Of a stretch of 64,000 nt of DNA, positions 47,069 to 58,148 are shown piece by piece. The stretch comes from Rhynchospora pubera (Eukaryota > Streptophyta > Magnoliopsida > Poales > Cyperaceae): contig CM051463.1 in assembly GCA_028095005.1 (NCBI GenBank), positions 66,316,251 through 66,380,250 of the forward strand, in the 5' to 3' direction. Numbering within the stretch: position 1 is the first letter of the stretch; each line of letters starts with the position of its first letter. The translations under genes and the position numbers were made by a program. The notes below the pieces were generated by a model. The model did no database searches. It had not been told where the DNA came from and was given only the letters and a program-made list of their open reading frames with translations.

Positions 47069-48865
47069 TGTTAGGAAATCGCTCAATTTTAATTTTTTGA
47101 CTAATTACTAACTAATTAATCCAATTAAAACACAAAGAGCAAGAGGATCTAGTACATAGCCATTTCGACACAAAGAGAAAGGGGTGGAATATTGTACCTC
47201 CCGCGAAATCGTATTCGCGGGGCTCGACCATGGCATGGGAGTTGGTGGCGAGCCTCCATGCGCCTCCTCCTTCGTCGGTTGATCGACCTCGAGTCCACCA
47301 AGGAGGTTAACCATAATCTTCAACTCTTGTGCTAGCAAGAGGAAGATACAAGCTAATCCCTCCAGGTTTCCTCTCTCATTTAGCAATTAATTGCTTTAAT
47401 TTGTGGAGAGGAGTGCTCAACCCATGAGCTAGAATGGAGAGGAGAGAAGATAGAGCAAGGAGAAAAATCTGAAAATTTTTCTCCCCTTGGTGAATTTCGG
47501 CCATAGAGGAAGAGGGAGAGAGAATGGAGTGGAGGCTAGGGTTTTCCCAAAACTTGACCCCTTTATATAGTGCTCTCTACACCTACCTACCACAACAATT
47601 TGTGGACCATTTTACCCTCTTGTGGCCGGCCCCTATAGAGGCCTTTGTGGGCTACACCAAGTGTATTACAAGCCCATTAATTCAACCTTTTAATTGCTCT
47701 TTCAACTAACCTCAAATTGGACTTTTATTTAACTAATTAAATAAAGACCCAATAGCTCAATTAATTTAAATGAGTTGAACATAATTAATTATTAACTCAT
47801 TAATAATTAATTTGGGATTAGCAAATGCATTAATTTATTTCTATATGATCCCTTTGACTTAATTAATTATAACGGTCCACAACGCTATACAATTAATTAA
47901 TCAAACTATCATATTTTCGCAATACACACTGTTGCGAATAAATAAATAATGCACTGTATGGTTAAAGGTATGGTTAAAGTCCTATTTGTGTGACCCTTTG
48001 AGGATTTATGCTATGTTGGACATGAAATTAAATCGCTATTTAATTCCAATAATCATAAGCGGTATCTAGCAACACGTTATGATTCCCAATTCGCATAAAT
48101 AATGTACTGCTACAGTATTTAAATCCTGCATAAGAGAATATATGTATTTCCCTATTTTGATTCTTATGTCACACGATATCATCGTATAATCCAAGATAGA
48201 AATGTGTCATTCTTGCAGATTATACGTTTCTTGATCTAGAGATAATTGTATAAAGTTGCATGCAAACAATCTATCTCCATCAAGGGGCCCAAACAGATAT
48301 CGTCACTCACTAAGTGAATTAATGAGGGACATACGGTTTTCTTGATGATTAGCTTTTCCCCGCACAATTCAAGAGAACATAAATAAAGTCCGTATAGCAG
48401 CCCTTATCGGGAATCAGCGGTAGACGATATTTATTGAACCTACCCTCATGTGGAAAAGATAAACATCTCAAACTTAGAACCAAAATCATAACGAAATAAA
48501 CAATGACACATAACACAATCCATATGTTTATTTCGATGGGTCAAGTCCTGTGCTATGTTCCATAACATACACATATGCAATTAAGTTGGTAACTCTTTAC
48601 CTATGATTTGTAGAACTTAATCATCACTTAACTTGCATACTAATCTTATAAGATAATTAATGTTCCTTGTTAATTATCAAGATTATGGACCGTTTAGATT
48701 TATTATTGTCATTCTAAAGAATCATTCACAGAGATCTACAATTCAGATCCTCAACCTGAATAATCTGTCAATAATAAACCTAGGAACAGATGATAATATA
48801 TCATCCATAACATAAACTAATAATTAAGTCATTAAATTATTGACTTCTAGGACATAACTCTAACA
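47069..48865 (-). repeat. 1797-bp copia LTR (3' LTR of a minus-strand element)
   Basis: The ends TGTTAG and CTAACA form a perfect 6-base inverted terminus. Just beyond 48865 lies 'atctcccact', which on the minus strand is AGTGGGAGA, a polypurine tract, so the element reads right to left and this is its 3' LTR. A TATA box CTATATAAAGG on the minus strand at about 47562-47572 fits that orientation. Another fragment of the family is at 331-608. The LTR is inserted within the third promoter repeat of the zinc-finger orphan. Confidence 0.85.
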
Positions 48866-49102
48866 ATCTCCCACTTGGCCTAGAGTCAATCAATAGTGAC
48901 TTCTAGCCAACGAAGAATTGAGAACGATGTCATATATCTAAATATATACATGTTTCGGACCTCAAAATAAATAATACGCTTATAGCTAGTTACTCATACG
49001 TCCACCACGTATGGATGCATAACTGCATCTCGTATACTGCTCAAGGTAGAGGTCATGCTAGAGTGTTCGCTGTGTTCGCGAACCTATCCAAAAATTGTTC
49101 GA

Positions 49103-49133
<31 letters not shown>

Positions 49134-52100
49134 CTCCTATATATATTCTTGATCACCATCATATGATATCAAGTGATATCGTTATAGATCATATTTGAAT
49201 CTCCAATGTAACATTGGGTTCTTTAGGAGTAAGTTATAGTTCGAGATGCTTAGAACCATAATAACTCAACTAAGAAATCGATCCGAAATAAACTTCTTTT
49301 ATTGCTTCACAAGTTGCTATGTATTTTGCTTTGGTGACGGAAACGGTTGTAATATTTTATTTAGAACACCTTCTAAATTTACAACACCACCTTTTAGCAA
49401 AATATGTAGTTCAACTGTGATTATATCAATCTTTGGAAAAACCAGCATTAGTGTAATTAATTTACACGAGCTCTTTTTCATCTTAAGAGATAAAACATTA
49501 TATCATTCTTTCTCATAAGGTACTCGAGGATATCCTTGACTATCGTCCAAATGTGTTTCTCTTGTATCCATTTGACAACTATTTGTCATATCTTTTGGAT
49601 ACTACACATTGGGGCATATGCATAAATATGGCGTACACAATGAAACTCATAATGAAAGAATGCTTGAACTATTTCATGCACTTTCTCGAATCGAGTTGTA
49701 ATAGACCGAGTTAAAACACTCAAGTCATACCATGTGACGTATAGTTAGACATCCTTTCTTGGAGTGTAACTTTCGTGTTTCTAGAACACTTCGTCAATAT
49801 ATGCATATTTGCTCAAACCTAACATCCATCATAATCTATCTTTATAGATTTTGTTTCCTAGGATTAGGTGACTTCGCCTAAGTTCTCATTTGAGAAAGCA
49901 TTCTCCAAAGAGATCTCGACAATATTCATTTTCTTAATGTTATTCCCAATTTAATGAATTGTTATCTTGAACAATACAAGTAATACAATTATGCTCCCAC
50001 TGAATATCTTGTTTATACAAGATACTTTTGACGAAGTTCAACTCCTTGACTTCCTTGTCAAAACTTTTATTCCAATCTCCACAACACTTGCTTTAATCCA
50101 TTAATGGATCCTTGAAGCATGCGTATGTTTTTAGCAATACATAAAACCTCGATTTGTGTCAAATGCACAACATCATCCTTCATTCATACGAAGAAGGCGG
50201 TTTTATGTGTTTTTCCATATATCAACATATATGAAATACAACTATTGCCAGAATGATCTTCATTGACTTTTACATAGCCACAAGCAAGAGGTTGTGCTTT
50301 GTACGTAGTCAACTAGTCATCGACTTAGACATAGCTACAAGAGAGAAACCGCGCTTTGTACATAGTCGATTTGTTATCCATGTCGATCTTTCCTTTTGAA
50401 GATCTAAACGTGCTCGATGGATTGCTCCTTCATGAACATCAACCAAGGTCTATACCTTGTTGTTATACATGGATTTTATTTAAAGATCATATGAATTCAA
50501 ACCATATATGTGGAATCGGATCGTTCCATCGTTTTCTTGTTTATCAACGGATTCTCATATGCTAAGTTTGAGAATGTCATGAAACCAATGCACCAAACGG
50601 CTTAGGCAATCAACTCTCGTTGATCTTTTGTAGGATTGGTACTTGAGGTTCATGAACTTCTTCTACAACGATTTGTTGAACGAGTTCTTGACTCCTTATA
50701 TATTTCATGATCAACTCGTGAGATGGTTGAGTCATCATTGGAATGAGCGTACTATTAAACTTCTTTCAAAACAACTTGTGAATGAAGTTCCGCTCAACTC
50801 CCACTAAGTACCATGTATGGAGTGACAAGTTTCCTATAAGAGTACTTCTTGTAGTGATGCATAAACTCCTTTAATGCTCACTTTACTCCCACTACTTCTT
50901 CTTGAGAATATCATTCTACAAGATTACGTTATGATTAGCAACAACTACTTTGTTCTTATCATATTCGTAGAAGTAGTGCCTTAATATAAAGCATCCTACA
51001 AATTCACAGTGTCTTATTTGGTTTAAGCTTACAAGTCATCAATACTTAAAATAAGCTTCTCAACACCAAATCTCGAGAAGTATTATACTTAGAGATCAAA
51101 ATCTCGTAAGATATCTTCTTCAACAGACTTCGATGGAACATTATTCAGTGTAAACAATATTGTCCTCAAACATAATTCCCTAATACGAGTCGAATAAGTC
51201 CATTTGATTTATTACCGATCGAACTATACAAAATATTGTTCGATACCTCCATTCTTGGACATATTATTCCTCATGGAGCGAGTTGTGAAACTACTTTCAT
51301 ACTCTTTAGATAATATTTCAAATCATATGACTTAACTACTTATTTATTTACCACAATTAATTGTAAGACTTCCATTTTTCTTGAACGGTCTTTTAAACTT
51401 CACTCTTGAACTCCTTTGAACTAGTCAAAAGGTTCATACTTATACCTTATCAAATAGATATGTTAATATCTACAATGATCGTTGGTCAAGTAGTAAACTA
51501 TCAATAACCTTTCATTACACAAGTACTTATAGGTCTTTATACATCGATACGTATAAGTCCTAATTAGTTCACTTGTCCTTAAACCTTCATAGGTTGAAGG
51601 CGCTTTTGTCATTTAACAAACATGATTCGCATATCAATCGATTTGAAATCGAATTGAATTTCGAGCTCTACGTTACGTAGACTCTCATAATGCGGTTCTC
51701 GTTTATGTATGTGACTAAGCGGTTATATATAACATGAAAGTCAAATACTTTATGTCAAGTCTTACGCATCCTATTTGTCATTCAAAACTTGTTTATCTAT
51801 TTCAAGCAAATTCAATCAAGATGCATGAAATCATATAAACAAATTCATAATAAAAGATCTTGTCTTTTACAAAACATAATCATCCATCATTGAATATGAA
51901 ATGGAGATATTTTGAGAGGTTAGGATTAAGGTATACAACCTTCAATTCCTAAACAAACTCTTAATAAAGATAACTCTACGTATTCAATGGTAATGACTTA
52001 AACGAATAAGTCATCTCCTATACGGAGTTTACTTTATATCTCTCGAACATTCTCTTATTCTTCATTGCCAACACATTTCGTTAAATGCGAGCATATGAAC

Positions 52101-53000
52101 TAGTATCAAGTTACTAGTGTAAATTAGAGATAGTGAGATAATTTGAACGACAAATACATTTTAGGATTAGAATATTTCTAATCGTCACAATCATGGTACT
52201 TCGGACAACCTTTCAAATACCTTCCATAAAACGACAAATGAAACATCTCATGTGACACATGGTCATCAATGAGAGTCTCGAAATTTCAACTCATACCTTG
52301 GTGAAGTATTTCTTGAATACTTAACCAATCACCTTTTTGCATCAACAAGCGTGCATAAAGGTAATATTATATCTTTCATAATTCCAAAGAGATCGAATGA
52401 CAACATCAACAATCCTTGATATCGGAGATTAATATCTCTAGTCATCAATTAGCTACTTCAATCTTTCGATTTGTAAGCTAATGAAACATTCATATAACTT
52501 CTTTTAAAAGAATAATCTCTTGGTCAACTCATATTCTTTATACTCAATCATAAATGATGAAGTTAATATCTACTTTCTCCAAGAACACTTTCTTGAGTAA
52601 GCGAATGAGAGCGTACGAGTTAAATCTAGTCCATATGAATTCTCTAATTCAAAGGTCTAGAAATTTTGAATGAGAATACTAGCCATACGTTTTATTGAAT
52701 AACTTTTCGCCAAAAGTCAATCAATCATCGCGATGCTACGTTCGGGTAGTTTGAGGAAAGTTTTGGGAATTGACATACTCAAGTTTCTCTTCACTAAGAT
52801 CGTGTCTTAGGAATCGGTATTACTCTTTCAAGTAACTACCTTTTAGAAACGAGTTTGTTTATTTTCAAAGATTGATCGCAACAAAATTAACAATTTAAAC
52901 ATCTATAACAAAATTAATTTACGGTCATTTAGTTTATGCAATTATTTTATTTATAACAAATAAAACTCCCACTACAATTATTTAATGTCCCTAATGTAGT
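48866..53000 (-). pseudogene. Decayed copia internal region (gag-pol remnant)
   Basis: No long ORF survives, but copia protein text can still be read on the minus strand. Near 49340-49280 a frame gives 'AKYIATCEAIKEV', matching the RNase H motif that in live elements reads AEYIAA-EA-KE. Near 50310-50170 a decayed reverse-transcriptase stretch gives 'KSMKIILAIVV' followed by an out-of-frame 'IWK...TAF'-like remnant. The linker between integrase and RT is recognisable near 50740-50640. Many stops and shifts are present throughout. An AT microsatellite interrupts it at about 49106-49132. No 5' LTR or primer-binding site was found to the right. Confidence 0.7.
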
Positions 53001-54350
53001 AGGTTTTCCAAGATCCCTATTTTCGTTGAGATGGTGCTAGCATCGGCGTGACACCAAAAACAACTAGATAGAGTAGGTTCTCCAACCAATCATTCCATAT
53101 GATTCTTGGTTTGTGAAATATCACATGTACATCCACAAACTTTGCCCCGATGTCCAATCCGATTAGAAAACATCGTTAAGTAACCTTTCTCTATTTGCTC
53201 CTAGTAAATCCGATTTACACCCCGACACGGATGATGGAACACGATGTCCCGCGTCGGCGAGAATGCATCAATGAACGATCATACACGTTAGAAGGGGATA
53301 GAGAGAAGGAGGGCGATTTAACTTAATCATGTTTTGTTTGGGACTATCAATTAAGTGACACTTGTTTGGTGGTCATGTAAGCATACACCCATACCTAGCC
53401 TATGACAATTCATAGCAATCACAAGCAATCACATATAAGCATCTCATTATTGTGGGTTTGTATGGCTCCCGCTTGCATTAGTTTCGCCACATCCTCCATG
53501 AAGCAAAACTAATCTAATCCTTGTCCCTCCCACTAAATTCTATAAGGATCTAAATCCTATAAAATAAAGGAACAAAAAATACATGTGAAAATATCCTATT
53601 CCCATCCTATCCTTAGGGGCATGCAAGCCTCACAAGTTACATCAAAAATTAATCAACGAATTAATTATTTAATGGCACCAAAGGCCGCATTACAAACATT
53701 CACACATGCATTCAATTTACAACCACAAGACATTGAGTCTTGAGCCATACTAAACCCACTATCCACCTACAAAACAAAGTTAGCACATACAAGCACTTTG
53801 TTTCCAATTAATGATTTTCAAGCATCTTTGCGTATCGTTTGCTATAAGTAAATTCCGTGTACAAATTCTCAATTTTAAACAACCAAACTTGTTTAAATTC
53901 ATTTAGAAAGTTCTTTCAACATCCCATAACTGAAAGGAGATCAAACAAGGAGTTTTCTAATTAATTTCAACTAGTTTGAATACTTAGAAAAACAGTAATT
54001 TACCAAAAAACGTAACTAATGGAATCCAACAAAAACAACAGTTTTTGGTCTCCAAAAATTCTCAAATAAATTACTTAAGCTCCTTATCATAGTTGTGACT
54101 ACCAGTAAAAATTTCAAGAAGAGATCTTAAACCATCTGGGAGAATCAAAAAAGACAAATCTCTTACAAGTGCACGAAACACCGTTATGAGATTTTCAGCT
54201 TATCCTCTCAACCATTTGGTCTGTTAGACCACCTTCTATCCAGTTTTTATATATACAATATACATAGAAAAACTTGTTTAGACTACAGGCTATCCATTCA
54301 TGAAAAGAAAACAACCAAGTTCAGTTCAATAATATTAAGTTACATGCTAA
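53001..54350. other. Probable retroelement-derived DNA without genes
   Basis: Sequence such as 'ctcccactaaattctataag' and 'cctatccttaggggcatgca' resembles untranslated parts of copia elements, probably the 5' end of the decayed element or a neighbour. No ORF, LTR boundary or primer-binding site was identified. Confidence 0.35.
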
Positions 54351-56300
54351 ACATTCATCCCGCACCGACGGGTCGCGGGGCGCGAGGCTGAGAACGGTAT
54401 CTTCTGCATCCATCCGACGGCCGTCAACCTACGTCGCAATAGAAAAATAAAACAGAGTCAGGTACAAACCTCAGTAACCGGTTATTTAACGACGCAGCTT
54501 CTCTACATTTAATTATTATAACAAAATTCAATCAGATCGGATTAATCCACATAACAAATAATATATTTTACGGAGATAATCGGATCCAGACAGTCAGTCA
54601 GTCAGTCACAGTGGTCCCTCCCCGATCTCAGGAGGATCAGGACCGGCCCCTCCCCGAACTCAGGAGGATCAGGGCTCAAAATTCAGATTCAATTCCATAT
54701 CCAATTCCAAACTCCGATATCTCGTAAAATATACCAATCACAAAACAATAAACATATTCAATCAAAACCAAACGATAAATCATATCAATCAATCAATCAA
54801 TACGGAATTAAACACAGAGAAGTCCGGTTACCTGATCAAGCAATCCAGATATCACAATCAAATCATTCAACCAAAACAAAATATGAATTCTAAGTTGAAA
54901 ATCCGATTGATATTTGACTTCATCGCTGATTGAAATCTGAGTTCTACGTCGCAGTTGATTGAATAATCGTTTTGATTTGTTTGTTGATTTCTGAATCGTC
55001 GTGTCAGGTAACCGGACTTTTCGGTTTAGATATTATACAATACTTAAATTAACGTAATTATTCTGTAATTATTTTAATGTTGTATCTAGGTTCATGGCAC
55101 TTGTGTTTCTTAGTATCTACCGATATCAATTAATATACCAACCACTAAACAGCACCCGCTCCATTTAAAAAAAATAAATAAATAAAGTATACACACTATA
55201 TATGGTACACGTGGTAAATAATTTAATTAAAATCTAATCATTTAGTTCAATATCAATATATCAAAAATCAAATACTTTTCTGAAACTTACAACAAAATTT
55301 TGTACCAGAAAAGAACTTCGATTATTTGGAAAAATTTCAAGAAAGTCTAAGTAAAATAATAGATACCATAAGAATTTGTATAGTTACCTTCTATGTCCAG
55401 AGAACAATGTAATTCTCTTGTGCATCCCAACTTGGTACCAGCCCATTTAATCCTCCTTTCGACTCCATCACTTAATTAACTATGGTTTGGGATTATAAGC
55501 TATAATTCAAACGGGTTTTGTATTTTGGTGTAGAATTTTTATATGGATTCACACAATTTCATCACTTACATTATATTCTCTTGGAACCGATTATATGAGA
55601 ATTGGTAAAATAAAAGGAAGCGGTAAATTGATGTGCCCAAGGTGAACCGATCAAGGAGAATTATAAGCGGCGGTACCAACTAGATGTAGTGTTTTCCTAA
55701 ATTTCCAAATGAGTATGGTGCACAATTAATTGTTATTTAAAGGTTGTTTTATATAAAAGTTAAAATTTAGTCTCCTATTTTAAATAGAACTTAGTTTAGT
55801 ATTTTAATTTTGTTTAGAAATCGAGAGGTCAAGTGTCAGAGACGGGGACGACCAATACGACTTGACTGTATTTTGCTTGCTTTGCTTGTTTAACAGGTGC
55901 GGATTTCACACGAATTTTAATTTGCATTTTCAGGACTGAACTGTGCTTGCATTTGCATATTTGAAATTGTTCGAATATCCATGTGACATATTTGCACATT
56001 TATCATTTGTTTATTATTATTATTGTTATTATATGCATATTGAATGGTTTTCACTTGGTAATCTGAAATTGTTATATGTACTGCTTGTGCGATTGAATAG
56101 ACACTCATTTCTTTTGTACGGGGGTTTGGGTCGCGCCCAGACCTGGCTGTACACCGTGAAGTAAGCGCTTATATTCCGGATCTGGTAGTGTTCTCGGCTT
56201 GTAGTACTTTTGATTATCTGATTGTCTAAATTGTATCTGAAATCTGAAATTGGTCCTGATCCTCCTGAGTTTGGGGAGGGACAACTATATGATTGATCTA
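54351..56300. repeat. Large imperfect inverted-repeat region with CCTGATCCTCCTGAG blocks
   Basis: A block reading 'ctccccgaactcaggaggat' with a second copy (about 54613-54676) recurs inverted at about 56250-56285 ('cctgatcctcctgagtttgg'). Less exact matches extend the left arm toward 54360 and the right arm toward 56170 ('gttctcggcttg' against 'cgaggctgagaac'). Within the left part a shorter perfect inverted repeat, GTCCGGTTACCTGA (54826-54839) and TCAGGTAACCGGAC (55005-55018), brackets about 165 bases. No transposase or gene is seen in it. Confidence 0.5.
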
Positions 56301-56518
56301 TGATCGTGACTTATGATTACCAGACTTGCATTAGATAGTGGTCCAGATTTGAGCCGACTTTTGAAATGTCAAATTGTATTTGAATTGCAAATTGAATAAG
56401 TAGTCGTGCTCTTTTGCATTGCATCTGTTTTTAAATGACTGCATTTGATAATTGACTTGTTTATGTATTGCTTGTATATTTTATTATTATTATTATTTTA
56501 ACTTGGTACGGTGGTTAG

Positions 56519-58089
56519 TGTTGGTTAAACATTTTCTCTCGATTTGCCGATTTGCAAAACAACACCGAAACCTTTAAACTAACATCTCTTTTTAGTGTTT
56601 TATAGCTAAATTTATTGAAGAATGGATTAAAGCAAGTGTGGCACTTAGTTTGGAGCTTCAAGAGATTGCTTTGGTCTAGTTAGAGTCAGTAATTAAGGTT
56701 TAATTAAACTCTAAACTAATCTCAATCAATTTGCTGGTAAAATGCTCAATTTTTCTGTCCAGCGTCATACAACGCCAGTTGCCGTTACAGAACGCTGAGT
56801 TAATTCGATTTTAATTGCAAAATCTCTGACAAGGTTGGAACAGCGTTACACAACGCTCAGTAGCGTTGTGCAACGCTAGTTCATTTGTTTTTAAACCAGT
56901 TAAATCCACTATTTCCCCTTGTCAGAACGTTATGCAACGCTAAGTAACGTTACACAACGTTTCCACTCCTATGTTGTGTAACGATACCCAGCGTTGTACA
57001 ACGCAGTATGAAACAGGCGACTCTGCATTGTTCAGACATCGATCTGCATCGATGCTGCATGCATGCTGCCATGTTCCATGCATTGTAGCGTTGTGTAACG
57101 CGCTAAACTTCGCTCAGACTTTGCTTTTTCTCTCTGGTCGCGTAGAGCAACGCTGAATAGCGTTGTGCAACGGCGACGTTGTGTGACGCCAGTCAGCGTC
57201 GTATGACGTTCTGACAATGTTGGTTGAGTTTGTCAGTTCTGCCTTATTCGCTTTCTTGACTTCGTTGTGCAACGCTACCAAGCGTTACACAACGCTCTGA
57301 CAAGTTCCAACGGAACTGTCGAGCTTTTGCTTTGGATTTTTGCTGAAGCGTTGTGCAACGCTATACAGCGTTACACAACGCTCTGACAACTCACAACGTT
57401 ATTGTCTGTGACCGTTTGATTTTTCAACGGCTACTTGGGCGTTGTACAACGGCATATAGCGTTGTATAACGCCAGAGTCTGTTTTGACTGGTCTTTGGAG
57501 CTGTTGGCGCCCTCTATATATATGGGGCCTCTTGGAACTGTTTAGACACTTTTGAAACCTTTGAAACTCCTCCCTTTTGAGCTCCAACCAGTTAGACATT
57601 ACTCTCTCTTGTGTTTGAGCATTATTTAGCAAAATCATTGAGATTAGAGTGTGCTAAACCAATCCACTAGTGTTAATTGCTAGATTTGTTGAGTGATTTG
57701 GTTAGAGCCTCAATCCTTTGTAGTGTTTGAGCTTGCTTAATCGAGTTAGGCCAATCCACCTTGAGAGTGATTGTAACAAGGTGATTTGGTTCGAATTTGT
57801 AGTCCCGTTCGTGTGGAATTGAACGGAGCGCGCCCATTTCGAGGTTGCAAAACTCCCGGAGACGTACGACTAAGGCTAGCACTTCCTAGCGGGTCGGAAC
57901 TCCGTAATACATCGCGTGTTCAATTTCTCTCTCTCTTTCTCTCTTTATTATCTTGCTTGAATTGAATTGCTTGTGCTTTGATTGTTTGTATTAGACCAAG
58001 TTTGAATTGAACCAAATATTGACCATACCGGTTTAGAAATTATTTTTGTGCCTATTCACCCCCCTCTAGGCCTAATTTTAGGGACAACA
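56519..58089 (+). repeat. 5' LTR of a SIRE/Maximus-like copia element
   Basis: The 1571-bp LTR is inferred from TGTTG at 56519 and CAACA at 58085-58089, 3 bases before the primer-binding site. A TATA box (about 57515-57523) lies in 'ctctatatatatggggcc'. Between 56760 and 57475 it is packed with GCGTT-N4-AACGC palindromes. The left boundary rests on the inverted TGTTG/CAACA ends only, because the 3' LTR lies outside the window. Confidence 0.7.
56761..57475. repeat. Array of GCGTT-N4-AACGC palindromes within the LTR
   Basis: About 16-18 imperfect copies of the palindrome GCGTTGTGCAACGC or GCGTTACACAACGC occur, mostly in pairs spaced by 5-9 bases, near 56763, 56838, 56922, 56990, 57088, 57143, 57264, 57348 and 57440. 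Many are followed by 'tctgacaa'. The pattern recurs at 63936-63970, upstream of the expected 3' LTR. Confidence 0.85.
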
Positions 58090-58092
58090 AAG

Positions 58093-58105
58093 TGGTATCA
58101 GAGCC
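58093..58105 (+). other. Primer-binding site (initiator tRNA-Met)
   Basis: TGGTATCAGAGCC, complementary to the 3' end of plant initiator tRNA-Met, stands 3 bases after the LTR end. This is the standard minus-strand primer site of plant copia elements and fixes the 5' LTR's right boundary. Confidence 0.95.
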
Positions 58106-58148
58106 AGGTTATCTTTTGACCATCTTGTTAGGTAGATAACCTCGATTC

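Noticed and set aside
47108..47386. 92-residue ORF inside the minus-strand LTR
   Set aside because: It lies fully within the LTR, has no domain, and LTRs of this length hold chance ORFs.
56761..57475. CRISPR-like array of spaced palindromes
   Set aside because: The host is a plant nuclear genome, the spacers are short and irregular, and the array lies within an LTR.
58093..58105. tRNA gene fragment (TGGTATCAGAGCC)
   Set aside because: It is complementary to, not part of, the tRNA and sits directly after an LTR, so it is a primer-binding site.
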